A model generated the notes under the pieces. It searched no databases. It had not been told where the DNA came from and worked only from the letters and a program-made list of their open reading frames with translations. A DNA stretch of 10,877 nt, taken from the NCBI GenBank assembly GCA_020848855.1, contig JADLHH010000236.1, positions 1-10,877 of the forward strand, given 5' to 3'. Shown piece after piece: positions 8,928-10,877 of this stretch. The position numbers and the translations under genes were made by a program. Positions within the stretch are counted from its first letter, which is position 1; each line of letters opens with the position of its first letter. The DNA comes from Anaerolineae bacterium. GTDB taxonomy: Bacteria; Chloroflexota; Anaerolineae; Aggregatilineales; Phototrophicaceae.

Positions 8928-8944
8928 GAAATTCGTGCCGAACC

Positions 8945-8971
8945 CGTGTACAATGTCCGGCAGCATACACG
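8945..8971 (+). promoter_or_regulatory. Possible promoter -10 and inverted repeat before sigma gene
   Basis: The 54-nt gap 8928-8981 is the only intergenic space of any size here. It holds TACAAT at 8949-8954, one mismatch from the TATAAT -10 consensus and about 27 nt before the ATG. I see no good -35 hexamer at 16-18 nt spacing. CGTGTA (8945-8950) and TACACG (8966-8971) form a perfect 6-bp inverted repeat around a 15-nt centre that overlaps the -10; this could be an operator, a weak leader hairpin, or chance. Confidence 0.3.
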
Positions 8972-8976
8972 AAGGG
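8972..8976 (+). promoter_or_regulatory. Ribosome binding site deciding sigma factor start
   Basis: AAGGG ends 5 nt before the ATG at 8982. It favours this start over the in-frame GTG at 8946, which would overlap the -10-like box and add 12 residues unlike the usual ECF N-terminus. Confidence 0.65.
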
Positions 8977-8981
8977 TGACA

Positions 8982-9554
8982 ATGCCTGACGGCGACCTCG
9001 ATACCAACATCGCCCGCTGCCTGACCAACGATCAGGCGGGTTACGACGCGCTGTACGACCAGTTCGCGGCGGCGGTTTACCGTCTGTGTTACAGCCTGCT
9101 GCTGAACCGCGAAGATGCCGAAGATGTGACGCAGGAGTCGTTCGTTTACGCCTTCCGAAACCTGCACCGCTTCAATCCGCAGCGCGCGTCGCTCAAAACC
9201 TGGCTGTTCACGATTGCCATCTGCCGCTGCCGCAATATGTACCGACGCAGCCGCGCGCCGCTGACCGACTTCAGCCAGCTTCTGCACCTGATTGGCTCGA
9301 AGGCGGACGCGCCGGAAGCGATGTTCGCTCACCAGACGGCGCAGGACGCCGTCGAACAGGCGCTGCGCCGGCTCTCGCCGCGCCTGCGCGAATCGATTGT
9401 GCTGCGTTATGGTCATGGGCTGACTTACCGCGAGATGGCGGAAATCATGGGCTGCCCGCAGAAAACCGCCGAAAGCCGCGTTCGCCTGGCTCATGAGGCG
9501 CTGCGCGGTCTGCTGCACGGTGAAGATTTGCTGGAAGAGTTAGCGAGTATCTAG
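8982..9554 (+). CDS. ECF-family RNA polymerase sigma factor
   Basis: This 190-residue protein has the two-domain ECF layout and normal ECF length. Sigma region 2 spans about residues 21-91, including Y24/25-D-Q-F, the core-binding D45-A-E-D-V-T-Q-E-S-F stretch, and F64 with T73-W-L-F-T-I-A preceding a Cys/Arg-rich C81-R-C-R-N-M-Y-R-R-S-R segment. A linker (about 92-120) leads to region 4 (about 122-176), with L131-S-P-R-L-R-E and the helix-turn-helix G146-L-T-Y-R-E-M-A-E-I-M-G then T162-A-E-S-R-V. It should direct RNA polymerase to a specialised promoter set. The stop is 2 nt before the anti-sigma start, the usual sigma/anti-sigma arrangement. It sits between two Agl23-like genes, so its regulon may include this operon; no matching promoter was found, so this is inference. 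The ECF subgroup cannot be named by eye. Confidence 0.95.
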   Translation: MPDGDLDTNIARCLTNDQAGYDALYDQFAAAVYRLCYSLLLNREDAEDVTQESFVYAFRNLHRFNPQRASLKTWLFTIAICRCRNMYRRSRAPLTDFSQLLHLIGSKADAPEAMFAHQTAQDAVEQALRRLSPRLRESIVLRYGHGLTYREMAEIMGCPQKTAESRVRLAHEALRGLLHGEDLLEELASI

Positions 9555-9556
9555 GG

Positions 9557-10042
9557 ATGGGCACTACCTGTCGTCAATGCCGGGCGCTGCTGCCCGGTTA
9601 TATCCATCGGGAGCTGTCTCCCAGGCAGCGGGCGCGCGTCTCGCGTCACATGAGCGCCTGCGCCGAATGTTACGCAGTCTACGCCGCGCAGCGCCAGCTT
9701 GTGCAGGAACTGGCAGCGAGCGTGCCGCGTATCGGCAGCGGCGCGCCGCGTCTCGACAAAATGCGGGCAGCGGTCATGGCGGAAATGGCTGCGCCGCCGC
9801 GCCCGAAACGCCGCGTGAATCAGGCGCGCTACAGCGTGGTCGCGCTGGCGCTGGTTGTCGCCGTGCTGCTGCCCTGGTCAATGCGCGCGCACTCGTTCTC
9901 GCTGCCGACGCTCCCGCAGCCCGAAGCCGTCACGCCGCAGGGCACGGCGGTTGTCGCCATCATGCCGACCGAAGCCGCGACGCTCACCGCGACGCTGCAA
10001 TCGAACTATGCCCCCGCGCCGGGCGCCACCGAAACACCCTAG
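9557..10042 (+). CDS. Zinc-finger transmembrane anti-sigma factor
   Basis: This 161-residue protein has an N-terminal zinc-binding anti-sigma domain: C5-x2-C8 followed by H31-x3-C35-x2-C38, within the usual L-L-P-G-Y-I-H-R-E-L-S pattern. A basic stretch K84-R-R precedes a single membrane helix at about 92-108, so the ZAS domain is cytoplasmic and residues 110-161 lie outside. The outer tail is Thr/Pro/Ala-rich (9 Thr, 8 Pro and 3 Ser in 111-161) and shows no recognisable domain. It likely sequesters the sigma factor encoded 2 nt upstream until an envelope signal triggers release. ATG 9557 has only GGG directly before it and no properly spaced Shine-Dalgarno site, so translation probably depends on re-initiation after the sigma stop, which would set a fixed ratio of the two. 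The next gene starts 8 nt downstream. Confidence 0.9.
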   Translation: MGTTCRQCRALLPGYIHRELSPRQRARVSRHMSACAECYAVYAAQRQLVQELAASVPRIGSGAPRLDKMRAAVMAEMAAPPRPKRRVNQARYSVVALALVVAVLLPWSMRAHSFSLPTLPQPEAVTPQGTAVVAIMPTEAATLTATLQSNYAPAPGATETP

Positions 10043-10047
10043 AGGAA
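10041..10047 (+). promoter_or_regulatory. Ribosome binding site of the Agl23-type gene
   Basis: AGAGGAA overlaps the anti-sigma stop codon (10040-10042) and lies about 4 nt before ATG 10051, fixing that start and indicating co-translation with the sigma/anti-sigma pair. Confidence 0.7.
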
Positions 10048-10050
10048 CTT

Positions 10051-10877
10051 ATGGCAACCACCTTTTCCGAAAACTGCCCGCGTGAAGCCCCGGACTTGAT
10101 AAACCGCCTGCTGGCGCGCGTCTACACCACCAACTGGGAAGCAGTCGCCTATTTCGTGATCTTCGTGCTGGCGATTGTGACGCGCTTCGTCAATCTGGGC
10201 GCGCGCGTGATGAGCCACGACGAAAGCCTGCACACGTATTATTCGTGGCGGCTGGAGACGGCGGGTGATTACCAGCATACGCCGCTGATGCACGGACCGA
10301 TCCTGTTCCACATCACGGCGCTGTCGTACTTCCTGTTCGGCGACAGCGACTTCACGGCGCGCATCTACCCGGCGGTGCTGGGCGTGTTCCTGGTAATGGC
10401 GCCGCTGCTGTTCCGGCGCTGGTTGGGGCGTTGGGGCGCGCTGCTGGCGTCGGTGATGATGCTTGTTTCGCCGCTGCTGATGTACTACGAGCGCTACATC
10501 CGTGAAGATATTCCGGCGATCACGGCGGCGGTGCTGATGGCATACGCCATCTTCATGTACGTCGACGGTCCCCAACGATTACGACGAAGGGCACGCTGGC
10601 TGTACCTGCTCGCCGGGTCGATGCTGTGGTGTCTGGGTTCGAAGGAATCGGCGTTTATCTATATCGCCATCTTCGGCAGCATTGTCACCCTGTACGGGGT
10701 GGTGCGGCTGTTCCAGCACTGGCGTCGCCAGCCGAGCCTGCGCCTGTTCCGGTTCCTGACCATCAGTGTGCTGGTGGGCGGGGTGACCGCGCTGGCGATG
10801 TACGTGGTCTTCAGCATCTCGCTCTCGAATTATGGCAACCTCACCGACCGGATGAATTACATCGGGCAGCAGGTAAC
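10051..10877 (+). CDS. Agl23-type GT-C membrane protein, 3'-truncated by window
   Basis: The frame runs from ATG 10051 to the window edge without a stop, giving 275 residues, about half of a typical 500-650-residue family member. Its sequence matches what I recall of the TIGR03663 family ('flippase activity-associated protein Agl23'). After a first helix (about 31-48) comes M54-S-H-D57-E58-S-L-H with the GT-C acidic pair. Then follow H81-G-P, L96-F-G-D-S-D-F-T-A-R104, L123-G-R, Y145-Y-E-R-Y-I-R-E-D153, and G196-S-K-E-S-A-F, which normally sits on a later loop/helix. Several membrane helices separate these. It probably acts on lipid-linked sugars at the outer face of the membrane; no transferase or flippase activity can be proven from sequence. 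All acidic motifs missing from the paralogue at 7059 are present here. It overlaps regulatory genes in spacing, with 8 nt to the anti-sigma stop. Confidence 0.88.
   Translation, partial: MATTFSENCPREAPDLINRLLARVYTTNWEAVAYFVIFVLAIVTRFVNLGARVMSHDESLHTYYSWRLETAGDYQHTPLMHGPILFHITALSYFLFGDSDFTARIYPAVLGVFLVMAPLLFRRWLGRWGALLASVMMLVSPLLMYYERYIREDIPAITAAVLMAYAIFMYVDGPQRLRRRARWLYLLAGSMLWCLGSKESAFIYIAIFGSIVTLYGVVRLFQHWRRQPSLRLFRFLTISVLVGGVTALAMYVVFSISLSNYGNLTDRMNYIGQQV

Noticed and set aside
8940..8966. ECF-type autoregulatory promoter (GAACC at 8940-8944)
   Set aside because: No typical ECF -10 element at 16-17 nt, and the implied transcript start would fall on the ribosome binding site.
8946..8984. 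GTG start for the sigma factor 12 codons earlier
   Set aside because: The AAGGG site 5 nt before ATG 8982 and the overlap with the -10-like box favour the ATG.
7404..9518. Minus-strand open frame of 704 codons
   Set aside because: It runs opposite two real genes and across their intergenic gap, has a Gln/Arg/His-rich composition, and no recognisable motif.

Overview
The window is a high-GC bacterial stretch packed with genes on the + strand. The combination of Chlor_Arch_YYY (DUF2298) giant membrane proteins, an Agl23-type (TIGR03663-like) membrane protein and an ECF sigma/anti-sigma pair points to a Chloroflexota bacterium, plausibly Anaerolineae or a relative. That placement rests on my memory of where these families occur; no search was run. 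Archaea also carry YYY and Agl23 proteins, but the ECF sigma factor, zinc-finger anti-sigma factor and Shine-Dalgarno sites argue for a bacterium.

Layout: (1) 2-4564, the 3' part of a very large membrane protein. It contains the end of a GT-C-like membrane domain, two tandem homologous extracytoplasmic modules, a further extracytoplasmic region, and then a full YYY/DUF2298 domain. (2) 4569-7055, a stand-alone 828-residue YYY/DUF2298 paralogue. (3) 7059-8927, a 622-residue polytopic protein that aligns without gaps to the N-terminal half of the last gene, but has Ser where the first acidic residue of the GT-C Asp-Glu pair should be. (4) 8982-9554, an ECF sigma factor. (5) 9557-10042, its single-pass zinc-finger anti-sigma factor. 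(6) 10051-10877, the 5' part of an Agl23-type GT-C membrane protein that runs off the window.

Five of the six genes follow or precede a neighbour within 2-8 nt. The only larger gap is 54 nt before the sigma gene, which also holds the only promoter-like sequence I can see. The simplest reading is one envelope-glycosylation operon: four polytopic GT-C-like proteins thought to use lipid-linked sugars at the outer face of the membrane, with a built-in regulatory pair that probably senses envelope state. The YYY function is not established in the literature I know, so the pathway is inference.

No RNA genes, insertion sequences, CRISPR arrays, att sites or convincing terminators were seen. No gene-free stretch exceeds 54 nt. 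The long minus-strand open frames are shadows of high-GC codon usage. The most notable points are the split two-copy YYY architecture, the duplicated extracytoplasmic module, the Agl23 paralogue with a missing catalytic-type Asp, and the ECF module wedged between the two Agl23-like genes.
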